A stretch of DNA of 64,000 nt from Endozoicomonas sp. 4G (GCF_023822025.1 NZ_CP082909.1:1354001-1418000), one strand, 5' to 3'; positions 12,301 to 20,270 are shown, numbered from the stretch's first letter. Numbers and translations are program-made. Notes: generated by a model from the sequence alone, not told the origin.

Positions 12301-15300
12301 ACCGTACTCTGCTCGTGCTTCCTTGAGAAAGAGGCTGGATACATCCGTAAAGACATAGTTAAATTCATGATTGGATTCACGCAGGAGAGGTATAATATGC
12401 CGTGTCAATGACCCCATGCCTGCCCCAATTTCCAGGCATCGGACCGGGCTATCCTGCTGGCTGCCTGAGGTGGTTAACAAGGCTGTGATCAGTTTTTCGA
12501 TTTGTTGAAAGCAATAAAGGTGAGAATGCTGGTACATAATGTCAGTATTCTCTGTAAGGTAGATTTCTGCTGCATGCCTTCGACCCGTAATAATAGAAAT
12601 CAGATCAAGGCTATTAACATTCCCAGTCGGTTGGTTGTTTTGTTTGTTATGAGTAGCCAGATATGTTTTTACCGGTATCAGGCACCGATAGGACACGGCA
12701 TCATTTTCCGGATGCGGCTTTTGGCCGGTCAGGATGTTCTCACTGACAAGATGGTTCAGGCAACGTGTTAACCAACGTGTAAAGCGGGGCAGAATAGAAC
12801 CATGGGCCATGACCTGTTGTACGGTCAGTGCTTCACCGGGCTTGCTAAAAAGCCCCAGGTTATCGAACATCTCACAGAGCGTCAGGGTGAAAATACGGCA
12901 TTGAATTTTTATGTGCTGGTGAAAATAATGGTTGGCATCAGTGGATGAAAGCTCACGGCCACAGATTGCGCGTTGAAGCGATTTCTCCGCTTCATTATCC
13001 GGCTTGCCCAGATGGTGTTGAATGATTGAATTATCAAACTGCAATCCCGGTGGTGGTACAGGGCTGAATAGAACAGCATTGGGACTATCTGGAGTTACCC
13101 AGGCAACCAGCTGATTATCCCTGGCAATAACAACAGCATCCTTGAGTCCGGGAAGTTGTTTCAGCGACGTTTCTAACTCACCCAGCTCCACCCGGTGTCC
13201 ATGGATTTTCACCTGGGTATCTTCCCGCCCTTCAAAGACCAGGAAGCCTTCCCCATCAAGATGCCCCAGGTCACCAGTCCGGTATAAATGACCATAGTCT
13301 GGATGCTCAATAAAGGCGGACGCTGTCTTTTGCGGGTCACCCAGGTAGCCCTGTGCCAGCCCGGCACCACCGATGCACAGCTCACCGGTCACCCCCGGTG
13401 GGCACAGTAGCCGACTGTCCGGCTGCAGAATGTAGAACTGCTGGTTAGCCAGCGGCGTGCCGTAGGGAATGGATGACCAGTGTTGCTTATTCTCCGTTAC
13501 GGTATCCGTCACGGTAAAGCAGTTGGACCAGATGGCCGCTTCCGTTGCGCCACCCAGGGCGAGCACCTGAATGCCCGGTGCCGCCTCACGCAGCCTGTCC
13601 GGCAGGGTCAGGGGAATCCAGTCACCACTGAGCAGGGCCAGGCGCAGGCTGCCCAGGGCACCCGCCGGTGCCGCTTCAATCAGCAGTTCCGCCAGCGCAG
13701 GGACGGTATTCCAGACCGTGACCCGGTGCTGTTTCACCTGGTGACGCCAGTGTTGAGGCGATTTCACCAGGCAGCTGTCCGGTAATACCAGGGTGGCCCC
13801 GGCACAGAGCGTACCAAAGATATCCCACACCGACAGGTCAAAAGAGAGGGCGGACAAGCCGTATACCCGGTCTTCAGCGTTCAGTGACACACGACGGTTC
13901 ACATCCCGGAGCGTATTCAGCACCGCCCGGTGGGTCATCATGACGCCTTTGGGGGTGCCGGTGGAACCGGAAGTGAAGATGATGTAGGCCAGGTCGTCCG
14001 GTTGGGTATGGGGTAATTCGACCTGATGATTTGCCGGTTCACCGTCGTCAATCAGCAGCGTGGCCACGGCATCCGATGCCAGCGAATGCAGATTACCAGC
14101 CCATTCAGCATCGGTCACCACCACCGGCTGATCCAGTTGCGCCAACACCTGCCGGATACGGGCGATGGGCCATTCCAGGTTCAGGGGCACGTAGAAGGCA
14201 CCGGTCAACAGGGTCGCCAGCACCGCTGTCACCTGCCCGATACTTTTCTCTATATAAATGGCCACCGGGCTACAGGGCTGAACACCCTGATCCATCATGA
14301 CGCCAGCCAGTGAACGGGCCCTGGCCAGTAATGTCTGGTAATCCAGCGTTTCATCACTGCTGACCAGGGCGGGTTGCCTGCCCCGTTGTTCAGCCTGTTG
14401 CAGAATGTCCGTCAGCAGGGTGGCCCGGTCATCATCCGCCCATGCATAATCCGTGTCGTTTAATGCCTGCCACAGGACAAGATCCGGTTGTGGGAGGGAA
14501 GGGGATACTGGTGCTTTCCAGCACTGTGGCCCGGTCGCCAGGGTCTGCAGTAGGGAGTTCCAGCTGGCAAACAGGCTGTTCAGCACGGCCGGGTCAAACA
14601 ACTGCTCGACAGCATCCCAGTGGTAGACCAACGCACCATTGTGCTCCATCACCTGGTGATCCAGCCAGACCTGCGGGGTCTGGGAGATGGCATAACCGGG
14701 CGTGCCGAACAGCGGGTTGTCCATCAATGTGTCCAGTGCCTGGTGGTCCAGCCCCAGGGTGGAGGTAAAGACCACGGGCATCAGGACATCGGGACTGGTT
14801 TGCTGGCGCAGGGCACGGAGCACCTCCACGCCACTGAACAACCGGTGTGATAAGTCAGACGACAACTGTTGTTGCACACGCTGGGCCTGCGACAGGAAAT
14901 CCACAGTGGGGTCAGGGTGAATTTCCAGCAGGCTCAGGGCGGTGAAGTCGCCAATGACCCGGTCGACCTCCTCATGCACCGGCAGTCGCTGGAAGGTGGT
15001 CAGGTTCAGGGTCATGGCCGGTTCCCGGCACCAGCGGGCCAGCACCAGGGACCAGGCGGTTAACAGGACGGCATTGGCCGTCAGTCCCTGCTGACGGGCC
15101 TGGTTCTGCAGTGCCTGCCAGTGTTCAGGCGACAGTGTGCCGGAGCGCCGGACAAAGCGCGGTTGTTCTTCAGCCGCCAGGGCTGTCACCGGTAACTGGG
15201 GTGCCGGTGGCAGGGTATCAAGCCGTTCCAGCCAGTAGTCCCGGTCCCGGAGACGGGCCGGGTGATCCTCCGGCACTGCCAGCAAATAGTCCCGGAAGGT

Positions 15301-17874
15301 CAGCTGCAGTGGCGGGTAGACAACCTCCGGATGTTGGTAGCGATCGGCCAGTTCGGCAAAGATCAGCAAGAAACTGCTGGCGTCAGCGACCAGGGCATCC
15401 ATACGGAACAGCAAGCGGCCACGCTGGCTGGGTAACCGAATCAACTGACAGTCGAACAGGGGCCATTGTTCAGGATCGCTGACCCGGTGAGACTCGTTCT
15501 GTCGTATAGCCAGCAGATGCTGTGCCAGTGCCGCCGGGTCATTCAGGGCGGTCAGGTCGGTGATGGCAAGGGCAAAGTCAGGCACTTCTGCCAGTACCTG
15601 TTGCTCACCGGAGGGCAGGATAACGGTACGCAGCATATCGTGGCGATCCACCAGGGTCTGCCATGCCTGCTCTAGGCGGTGAACATCCAGCTGTCCAATG
15701 TCGTCCAGATCCCACTCCATGTAACCTTGCGTAGCCACCTGTCCCAGCTCAAAACCGGACTGCCGTCCGAGCCAGTAGGCCTGTTGAATGGCGTTGAGGG
15801 GAAAGGGCTCAAAGCGGTGATCAGGTTCAGGCACCAGGGCGGGCAGCTGCATCTGCGGCAGGGCATCCAGCGATTGAATGTGTTGAGCCAGAGCCGTGAC
15901 CGTGGGGTGCTGGAACAGCAAGGCGACGGGCACCTCTATCGAAAACACCTGACCAATACGCTGGCAGAGTCGTATGGCCAGCAGGGAGTCACCGCCGAGC
16001 TGGAAGAAGTTGTCGTGTATGCCGACCTGCTCGATGTTCAGCAGTTCCTGCCAGAGGTCACAGAGTTTAGATTCAACAGGGGAGGCTGGAAGTTCCTTTT
16101 CTTCGATTTGGTTCTGCAAGCCTTTTGAGCTGGCAATGATATCAAGGCTTTTATCAAGGTAGGCTGCTTTAATGCTGGAACGTTGAATTTTGCCGCTGGA
16201 AGTTTTATGAATTGATCGTTTTCGGACAAAGACAAGGTCATAAATGGGAACCTGATGAGCATCAGTTATTCGATTCAGTAAGTTTGTAATATACAGTTCA
16301 GAGCATTCTATTTTTTTTGGAAGTTGCTGAACAACAATAATGCACTCGATTCCATTATGAAGGATGCTGAAGGCCGCTGAATCATTTTTATTCCTGCCGT
16401 TGTGACAGGCTTTGGAAACGGTTTCTTCTATATCCTGGGGATAGATGTTTTGCCCATTGATAACGATCAGATCTTTTAATCGCCCGGTGACGAACAGCTC
16501 ACCCTTATGGATAAAACCTAAATCTCCAGTTCTGAGCCATGACTCACTGTTACCTTCAATTTTTTTATTGAAGGTGGTTTGGGTTGCCTTTTTATTGTGC
16601 CAGTAGCCTGAGGCGACTGTTGGCCCATTGACCCAGATTTCGCCGGTATTCTGGTCTGACAGTGGTTTGCCAGTGGTTGGGTCAACGATGCACACCTGGG
16701 TATCGGAAAAAGGTGGCCCACAGGACACGAAATGATGTTGATCCCTGCTGTTTTCTTCAATAGAAGAGGATAAAGAATCCGTAGTATATGTTATATTCCT
16801 CGTCCGTTTCGAATGCCAGACTATTGTTTTTTCAACACTGGTGACGCCAACAGTTGCTTCAGCCAGCCCATAGGCGGGGCAAAGTGCCTCTGGTGGAACC
16901 CCAAACCGTGAAAGGAATGTCGAGAATCTTGTAAGACAATCTATGGTGATAGGCTCTGCTGCTATTAATAGCTGGCCAAGACAGGATAAATCCCGTTTTT
17001 GTTCTCTATTTTCCAGCAAATTGACTAGCAAGTTGGCAGCTGACTGCGTCACCCCTGCGAAAGTCACCCTGTATTTTTCGATGATTTGCAGCCAGATCTC
17101 AGGTTTCTTCAGGAAGAGATCGATGGGTATATGCGTGGTGGTATCGCCATTGCAAAGTGGGCCAATTCCATAACAGAGTAAGCCAAAATCATGAAAATGG
17201 GGTAACCAGTTGAAGCCATTGTGTTCAGGGTTTTCAGGATCTGCGACATAACGGCAATTGGTGATAATATTGTCATGGGTTATAGGGATTCCTTTCGGTG
17301 ATCCGGTAGAGCCTGAAGTGTATTGAAGAATAGCAATGGTTTTTTTTGTGGCGGATGATGGGGTAATCGGTGACCGGGCATGGGATTTGGTGATGTCGTA
17401 GACTGGCAGGTTACAGGATGTTTCTTCAGGGCATATGTCTTTTAATATTTCCGGTTGGTTCTTTTCAAGGCAAAAAATAACCATAGCACGGCTATCTTGA
17501 ACAATTTTTTGCAACCGTTGCCTTTGTGCCTTTGTCTTTCCTATAGGAATGGGGGCAGGGATCACTTTTGCGTGTATGCAGCCCAGCAATGTAAACCAGA
17601 ATTCCAGCTGGTCGGGCATGGCCAGTAACGCAACCTCTTTCGGTTGACAAAGCTGGCGTATTGACCAGGAGTAGTCGCAGATCGTTTGCCGTAGCTGTTG
17701 GTATGTTATTTCTTTAGCAGGGCCGTTGTTTTGGTATATATATCTGAGAGCGATTTTGTTCGGGGTTGACTCTGCCGCAGACCAGATACGTTCAATGATG
17801 GTATTGCCAGCAGGCCCCGAATTTGCTTTTGATGTTCTTGAGGCAGAAGCGCGTAGCGTTGTTCCGGTGGACAT
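3334..17874 (-). CDS. Hybrid FAAL-initiated nonribosomal peptide synthetase, 4846 residues
   Basis: Domains in order: fatty acyl-AMP ligase (about 25-580, LQYTSGSTGSPKG); PCP1 (Ser630); heterocyclisation Cy (about 685-1130, DALVADASS motif); A1 (from 1149) interrupted by a SAM methyltransferase-like insert (about 1600-1985, EIGAGMGS), with A10 GKIDRK near 2030; PCP2 (Ser2085); C1; A2; PCP3 (Ser3167); C2; A3; PCP4 (Ser4250); C3; PCP5 (Ser4806, LGGSS). My hand-read A1 pocket is D-L-W-N-L-S-L-I-W, one residue from the cysteine code. A2 (D-V-W-I-F-I-A-V-V) and A3 (D-V-W-M-L-G-T-V-I) match no code I know. Inferred product start: an acyl chain joined to a cysteine-derived thiazoline. There is no thioesterase or reductase, and C3 is not followed by an A domain. 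Modules 3 and 4 are near-identical copies. The ATG at 17874 has a weak ribosome site; an in-frame stop lies seven codons upstream. Confidence 0.95.
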   Translation of the reverse strand: MSTGTTLRASASRTSKANSGPAGNTIIERIWSAAESTPNKIALRYIYQNNGPAKEITYQQLRQTICDYSWSIRQLCQPKEVALLAMPDQLEFWFTLLGCIHAKVIPAPIPIGKTKAQRQRLQKIVQDSRAMVIFCLEKNQPEILKDICPEETSCNLPVYDITKSHARSPITPSSATKKTIAILQYTSGSTGSPKGIPITHDNIITNCRYVADPENPEHNGFNWLPHFHDFGLLCYGIGPLCNGDTTTHIPIDLFLKKPEIWLQIIEKYRVTFAGVTQSAANLLVNLLENREQKRDLSCLGQLLIAAEPITIDCLTRFSTFLSRFGVPPEALCPAYGLAEATVGVTSVEKTIVWHSKRTRNITYTTDSLSSSIEENSRDQHHFVSCGPPFSDTQVCIVDPTTGKPLSDQNTGEIWVNGPTVASGYWHNKKATQTTFNKKIEGNSESWLRTGDLGFIHKGELFVTGRLKDLIVINGQNIYPQDIEETVSKACHNGRNKNDSAAFSILHNGIECIIVVQQLPKKIECSELYITNLLNRITDAHQVPIYDLVFVRKRSIHKTSSGKIQRSSIKAAYLDKSLDIIASSKGLQNQIEEKELPASPVESKLCDLWQELLNIEQVGIHDNFFQLGGDSLLAIRLCQRIGQVFSIEVPVALLFQHPTVTALAQHIQSLDALPQMQLPALVPEPDHRFEPFPLNAIQQAYWLGRQSGFELGQVATQGYMEWDLDDIGQLDVHRLEQAWQTLVDRHDMLRTVILPSGEQQVLAEVPDFALAITDLTALNDPAALAQHLLAIRQNESHRVSDPEQWPLFDCQLIRLPSQRGRLLFRMDALVADASSFLLIFAELADRYQHPEVVYPPLQLTFRDYLLAVPEDHPARLRDRDYWLERLDTLPPAPQLPVTALAAEEQPRFVRRSGTLSPEHWQALQNQARQQGLTANAVLLTAWSLVLARWCREPAMTLNLTTFQRLPVHEEVDRVIGDFTALSLLEIHPDPTVDFLSQAQRVQQQLSSDLSHRLFSGVEVLRALRQQTSPDVLMPVVFTSTLGLDHQALDTLMDNPLFGTPGYAISQTPQVWLDHQVMEHNGALVYHWDAVEQLFDPAVLNSLFASWNSLLQTLATGPQCWKAPVSPSLPQPDLVLWQALNDTDYAWADDDRATLLTDILQQAEQRGRQPALVSSDETLDYQTLLARARSLAGVMMDQGVQPCSPVAIYIEKSIGQVTAVLATLLTGAFYVPLNLEWPIARIRQVLAQLDQPVVVTDAEWAGNLHSLASDAVATLLIDDGEPANHQVELPHTQPDDLAYIIFTSGSTGTPKGVMMTHRAVLNTLRDVNRRVSLNAEDRVYGLSALSFDLSVWDIFGTLCAGATLVLPDSCLVKSPQHWRHQVKQHRVTVWNTVPALAELLIEAAPAGALGSLRLALLSGDWIPLTLPDRLREAAPGIQVLALGGATEAAIWSNCFTVTDTVTENKQHWSSIPYGTPLANQQFYILQPDSRLLCPPGVTGELCIGGAGLAQGYLGDPQKTASAFIEHPDYGHLYRTGDLGHLDGEGFLVFEGREDTQVKIHGHRVELGELETSLKQLPGLKDAVVIARDNQLVAWVTPDSPNAVLFSPVPPPGLQFDNSIIQHHLGKPDNEAEKSLQRAICGRELSSTDANHYFHQHIKIQCRIFTLTLCEMFDNLGLFSKPGEALTVQQVMAHGSILPRFTRWLTRCLNHLVSENILTGQKPHPENDAVSYRCLIPVKTYLATHNKQNNQPTGNVNSLDLISIITGRRHAAEIYLTENTDIMYQHSHLYCFQQIEKLITALLTTSGSQQDSPVRCLEIGAGMGSLTRHIIPLLRESNHEFNYVFTDVSSLFLKEARAEYGDTCMEYRFFDLNKAPSLQGINPASFDFIFASNSLHVAHVIDHALEDIRSLLSPGGVLFFIEGCTYWPQMDLFKGLQVGSDEYQDDREHDLLSENQWLDRLNRLFSVAQSGATPTGGLAAALDLRLFVARQSNQVLGLDAEKVRGLLSQQLPEWMLPQHVHMLQTLPRLASGKIDRKQFSSVESLPERKQYTAPGTPNETRLCDLWQELLNIEQIGIHDNFFQLGGDSLLAIRLCQRIGQVFSIDVPVALLFQHPTIARLAPELTRDIEPIPARHLSQAPMSFAQQRLWFIEQYEQGTAAYHIPMVLKLHQPKQAQTLVGALQLLVQRHKTLRTFFSTDDDGQPLQQVQKGPLPVEQKTLAKAELSPALSRSINTPFNLSTQYPLRVVWFTVSDNPSGAASEPRQEEDIFLLLFHHIAVDGWSLEMLSRELTLLMSALPSHQNTPETVLPELPIDYLDFTLWQQETWQDQLLETQTRWWQQELADLEPLNLPLDYPRPRQIDYRGGHCQCSLSPELSAQLRQLANRENTTLYTVMLSAFAVLLSRYCSQDDVAVGSPVANRQHPQLESLAGFFANTLVVRTRLAPEQTCRELIRQVHQSVAVVQQHQDIPFEQLVDQLQVERDPSRHPLFQVMFAVQHFTLAQGQGISQLPLPPEAQTTKFDLTLIVDDQEDRLHANLEYATALFREETVTRLWQHYKRVLEQFVARPECLTREVSLLSVEEYQQIVVDWNQTDAPLPEGQESLLLHQLFEQQAKQYPDNLCLVFEEQQLTNREVNNRANQLAMMIQETIKAQCDGVIPPETCVMVCCKPCLEFNIAAMAVLKAGCVYVPVNHTDPVERLRFIFNDTQSRMVLTTSHQPCFWDNCFWDKHDEPDSVSVVMLDDISWTEQTLYNPPALISHDQLAYIIFTSGTTGQPKGVMISHGASVNFIQDCLVRYPTDHSDVLIQKISHGFDVSIWEILFSMSSKGHTVIASLDARYDPDTLATMICQHSVSIIIFVPTQLERFLKTISQKSSDSLQCLRLAFVIGETFNDDLAHRFITTCPHHTLVFNAYGPAETAVVATTAQVRLSPDQNRDSLSIGKPLTNTRVYVLDQYMQPVPVGIPGELYIGGHGLARGYLNQPELTKAAFIDVPSLPSGIHGHVYRTGDEVKWLDNGELLYIGRIDQQVKIRGHRIEPAEIEQTLTTIPGITRAFVQPRSRSNDSQDQYDYLVCWYTCEQPQVEASLQTQLRQKLPEYMIPKAFIAVESFPMTRTGKLDRKALPEPEISSHVQYAPPTTPDETRLCDLWQELLNIEQIGIHDNFFQLGGDSLLAIRLCQRIAQALSVDVPVALLFQHPTIARLAPELTLDIKPIPARHLSQAPMSFAQQRLWFIEQYEQGTAAYHIPMVLKLHQPKQAQTLVGALQLLVQRHKTLRTFFSTDDDGQPLQQVQKGPLPVEQKTLAKAELNPALSRSINTPFNLSTQYPLRVVWFTVSDNPSGAASETRQEEDIFLLLFHHIAVDGWSLEMLSRELTLLMGVMGALPSHQNTPETVLPELPIDYLDFTLWQQETWQDQLLETQTRWWQQELADLEPLNLPLDYPRPRQIDYRGGHCQCSLSSELSAQLRQLANRENTTLYTVMLSAFAVLLSRYCSQDDVAVGSPVANRQHPQLESLAGFFANTLVVRTRLAPEQTCCELIRQMHQSVAVVQQHQDIPFEQLVDQLQVERDPSRHPLFQVMFAVQHFTLAQGQGISQLPLPPEAQTTKFDLTLIVDDQEDRLHANLEYATALFREETVTRLWQHYKRVLEQFVARPECLTREISLLSVEEYQQIVVDWNQTDAPLPEGQESLLLHQLFEQQAKQYPDNLCLVFEEQQLTNREVNNRANQLAMMIQETIKAQSIKAQCDGVIPPETCVMVCCKPCLEFNIAAMAVLKAGCVYVPVNHTDPIERLRFILNDTGSRVVLTTSHQPSFWDSPDHQENVSAVMLDKILWADLTRHNPDSLVTKDHLAYIIYTSGTTGQPKGVMISHAASVHFIQDCLVRYPTDHSDVLIQKISHGFDVSIWEIFFSMSSKGHTVIASLDARYDPDTLATMICQHSVSIIMFVPTQLERFLKTISQKSSDSLQCLRLVLVGAETFNDDLAHRFITACPHHTLVFNTYGPTETTVIATTAQVRLSPAQNRDSLSIGKPLTNTRVYVLDQYLLPVPVGIPGELYIGGHGLARGYLNQPELTKAAFVDVPSLPIHGHVYRTGDKVKWLDNGELLYIGRIDRQVKIRGHRIEPAEIEQTLTTIPGITRAFVQPRSRSNDSQDQYDYLVCWYTCEQPQVEASLQAQLRQKLPEYMIPKAFIAVESFPMTRTGKLDRKALPEPEISSHVQYAPPTTPDETRLCDLWQELLNIEQIGIHDNFFQLGGDSLLAIRLCQRIAQALSVDVPVALLFQHPTIARLASELTRDIKPIPARHLSQAPMSFAQQRLWFIEQYEQGTAAYHIPMVLKLHQPKQAQTLVGALQQLVQRHKALRTCFTTTEDGEMIQQVHEQTLSVDHRQINNNELSSIIHKEINTPFDLTSQYPLRLLWLSADSKTPDKTDHFLLLLFHHIAVDAWSLEILSKELNQLLATGPHTENSTEASLPEPDIDSLDFSVWEQENLPLSLIKEQQRWWRHELDGLKPLHLPTDYPRPPQFDYRGHVNSFVLSEELSDQLRSLAKQEAVTIFSIMLSAFSLLLCRYSDTDDIAIGTQVATRNHPQLKTLVGFLVHTAVIRTNIAPDKGLSQLISDCHKKVAYVNQLKELPFQHIVEALNNPRSSEKNPLFQVMFNVQHFDYTEIHGTENIHYQRDTTWFDLKLVIDDKPSCMIAQLDYATSCFKEETINYLWTNYIHILNRMVNNSDGKLSDIQLSARKSLQCPETDDHTSLSESDRKSLYVYEPSTSKASTALTPIQTKEIKEIWQSILSLSKDSINDHDSFFELGGSSLQAVFMSKQIEKKSGKRLYLPSFFNNPTIKGIKYLIDSHD
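4975..11470 (-). repeat. Tandem duplication of a whole C-A-PCP module inside the NRPS
   Basis: Two copies of about 3.25 kb, roughly 8225-11470 and 4975-8224, encode C1-A2-PCP3 and C2-A3-PCP4. The carrier serines are 1082 and 1083 residues apart (2085, 3167, 4250). Long stretches are nearly identical at DNA level, while differences concentrate in the A domains, including the pocket. Homology continues for a short way into C3 (near 4800-4975) before diverging. Confidence 0.9.
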
Positions 17875-17952
17875 TGCTTTTGAACCAAACTACCTAACCT
17901 ACATGAAAATAGACCACGAATACGGTGTTTTCCAAGAGGAAATCAGCAAAAG

Positions 17953-17980
17953 CAGGGCAGCGCTTTGACTGACTGCCCTG
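17953..17980 (-). terminator. Probable terminator of pepE
   Basis: CAGGGCAG (17953-17960) and CTGCCCTG (17973-17980) form an 8-bp stem with a 12-nt loop, 17 bp beyond the pepE stop. On the minus strand the stem is followed by CTTTT, a weak T-run. On the plus strand seven T residues follow, but no plus-strand gene reads into it. Confidence 0.55.
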
Positions 17981-17996
17981 TTTTTTTAACGACTAA

Positions 17997-18728
17997 TCAG
18001 CGTCCCTGCTCCATAAGAAACTGAACACTGTCGTTTTCAGAGTAAGTGACGGCTTCTTCACCGTGACGGAACAGCTTCATGGGCTTGCCGTTGGCCGTGA
18101 TGAAAGTTAGCTCATGACCATCTACATGCATCAGCGTGCCTTCTGGCAGACCAGCGACGACTTCGTGATGATTCACCGCTAGAAACTCTTCGATACGCTG
18201 ATCGCGTGTCTCACCATTATGACCTTCCAGAGTGGCATCAATGTAGTGCGGGTTAATCTGGAAGGGCACTAGATTCAGTGAGCTCATCACAACGCTGGTG
18301 ATAATCGGCATGTCATTGGTGGTACGAATGGTCGGACAGGCAATATTGCAACCGGCACTCCAGCCAATGTACGGTTTCTGGTGAGCGATCACCGCCTTGC
18401 GAATCACACCGATTAAACCCAGGTCATGCAGGGTTTTATTCAGTACCCAGGTATTACCACCAGAGACAATAATGCCGTCGGCCTGCTCAATGGCAGTGAC
18501 CGGATTCTCGCAGCGATGCAGGCCAATCACTTCACAGTCCAGATCAGCCATAGTTTCCTGCACCATAGCTACCCGGTCATCATGACTGGAGCGAATCACT
18601 GCATAAGGAATCAGCACAAACCTGCGGGCACCGGTCTTTGTCACCACCTTGCGGATGGTTTCCAAGCCATACTCCATCACCTTATCTTTACCGGCAATCT
18701 TGCCGTTACTCATTAAAACCAGATTCAT
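17997..18728 (-). CDS. pepE: Peptidase E (alpha-aspartyl dipeptidase, family S51)
   Basis: Cytoplasmic serine peptidase that splits Asp-X dipeptides. The 243-residue protein has the family landmarks: DGIIVSGGNTWVLNKTL near residue 90, the catalytic-serine segment GWSAGCNIACPTIRTTNDMP near 120-140, and FQINPHYID near 157 with the catalytic histidine. Length matches the family. It lies 10 bp downstream of a DcuC-type carrier on the same strand, so the two are probably one operon: dipeptide breakdown frees aspartate, a C4-dicarboxylate that DcuC-like carriers handle. An FNR-type box precedes the pair. Its stop is followed by a hairpin at 17953-17980. Confidence 0.92.
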   Translation of the reverse strand: MNLVLMSNGKIAGKDKVMEYGLETIRKVVTKTGARRFVLIPYAVIRSSHDDRVAMVQETMADLDCEVIGLHRCENPVTAIEQADGIIVSGGNTWVLNKTLHDLGLIGVIRKAVIAHQKPYIGWSAGCNIACPTIRTTNDMPIITSVVMSSLNLVPFQINPHYIDATLEGHNGETRDQRIEEFLAVNHHEVVAGLPEGTLMHVDGHELTFITANGKPMKLFRHGEEAVTYSENDSVQFLMEQGR

Positions 18729-18738
18729 TACCGTTTCC

Positions 18739-20112
18739 TCAGGCGTACATAGTAATGGCTGTTATCAGCACAATGACCATGGATGAAATCATAGGAATAG
18801 AAGTTCTTTTCACAACTTCCAGTGGGGTAATCTGACCCATGCCTGCCACCGTGATCACGACACCAGCAACCGGAGAAATCGTACGGCCAATACCGGCTGC
18901 AAACAAGATTGGTATCAAGGCTAACAGTGGATTGACATTAAAGCTCTCAGCAATCATTGGAACGATGGGAATAAAGGCCATAACCGGTGCGTTACCCGAA
19001 CCGGTAATAAAAGCTGTCAACAGAATAAACAAGGAAAAGACCATAGCAACACCTGCTGGTCCCAGTGACATAGACTGAGCGGTTTCAATAAGGCCGGTAA
19101 TGGCACCGGCATTAGACAGACCGCTGGAGAAGAACTCTGCTGCCAGCATCAGGGTAATGACGCTGCCAAAGATCATTCCGGTTCCTTTCAGCCAGGCGTT
19201 GAAATTATCAAAGGCTTTGTTCAAAGAGCGATGATGAATCGCATCAATCACGATACAAATACTCATGGTAGTCATCATCGCGATAGGAATATTCATTTTG
19301 ATGGAGGAGACAAACAGGCTGGAGAAACCAAACAGTAGAGCAAAAGGCAGTATGGGCATCAAAGCATAATAGCCCGGAGCCTGTACGTCAGAATCTTTGT
19401 CGAGGTTTTCCAAATATTTGCCGCGATCATCGGCAGGGTTGTAACCCGCTTTTTTGTCACAGTAACGCTGCCATAAAATATTGATCACTGGAATAGCTAC
19501 CAGCAGCAGTCCCTGGAAAATAGCCTGATGTTGGACCACAAACTCCATAACATCGACATTTATGGCATCGGCACCAATCACTGCGTTGATTTGCCCCGGA
19601 CCAAACTCCCAGGCTGTGGGAATAACAATGGTGGCGATGGCTGTGGGTGCACTGATCCCGGCGTTTCTCATCACTGGATAGAGGGTACCCATCAACAGCA
19701 GTGCGAGTGAAGTTGCTCCGGTAATGAACACGTACAGGAAGGAGACAAACACCAGCATGATGGCCAGCAAGGTATAGGGGTTGCCAATTGCCATGATGGG
19801 GCGGGATGTCAGCCTGACCATGGCCTGGGAAGCACCAATATGCGTCAGATAGGTAGAAACGCCGCAAATAGATACCAGAGTCAGGCCGACACTGGACAGG
19901 CGCAGGTTGGTGATCTCGGCAAATTTCTGCCAAAGGTCAAAAAAGAGCAGGCCCTGGCTTTCCCCTTCAGGCATCACAGGCGCTAAACCGCGAAGTTGAG
20001 AGTAAGCAAGTAAAGCAAGACCGGCAGTGATCAATGTAGCCTGAGGGTTGAGCTTTTTCAGCATGGCGTAGGCCACAAGCCCGACGACCAACAAAATAAA
20101 GGCGATGTCCAT
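18739..20112 (-). CDS. dcuC: C4-dicarboxylate transporter, DcuC family
   Basis: A 457-residue inner-membrane carrier with about 12 hydrophobic segments and family regions such as GVSTYLTHIGAS (near 85), FITGATSLALLLMGTLYP (near 130) and PTAWEFGPGQINAVIGAD (near 165). DcuC-type proteins exchange or export C4-dicarboxylates during anaerobic growth. It is the first gene of an operon with pepE (10-bp spacing). The 371-bp gap upstream holds an FNR/ANR-type box at 20271-20284, 159 bp before the start, in line with the oxygen control known for dcuC. The exact direction of transport cannot be read from the sequence. Confidence 0.85.
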   Translation of the reverse strand: MDIAFILLVVGLVAYAMLKKLNPQATLITAGLALLAYSQLRGLAPVMPEGESQGLLFFDLWQKFAEITNLRLSSVGLTLVSICGVSTYLTHIGASQAMVRLTSRPIMAIGNPYTLLAIMLVFVSFLYVFITGATSLALLLMGTLYPVMRNAGISAPTAIATIVIPTAWEFGPGQINAVIGADAINVDVMEFVVQHQAIFQGLLLVAIPVINILWQRYCDKKAGYNPADDRGKYLENLDKDSDVQAPGYYALMPILPFALLFGFSSLFVSSIKMNIPIAMMTTMSICIVIDAIHHRSLNKAFDNFNAWLKGTGMIFGSVITLMLAAEFFSSGLSNAGAITGLIETAQSMSLGPAGVAMVFSLFILLTAFITGSGNAPVMAFIPIVPMIAESFNVNPLLALIPILFAAGIGRTISPVAGVVITVAGMGQITPLEVVKRTSIPMISSMVIVLITAITMYA

Positions 20113-20270
20113 AAAGGTTCCAGGTCAATGGTTTTATATTTGAGGGTTTCCAGAGTCCTGACTTACTGATTTGTCGAGATACACTTGATCATCGACAGCT
20201 AATAAGGCAGACAAGGTGAGCAAGTCAGATATGGGTGGCGCTATTTGATATTAATTAACATATTTAATAC

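Noticed and set aside
14620-15482. Several long plus-strand frames inside the NRPS
   Set aside because: They lie antisense to well-defined NRPS domains, have no family motifs and recur in each duplicated module, so they are compositional shadows.
17875-17950. Fur box or iron-regulated promoter before the NRPS, expected if the product were a siderophore
   Set aside because: No 19-bp Fur-like palindrome could be found in the short upstream region.
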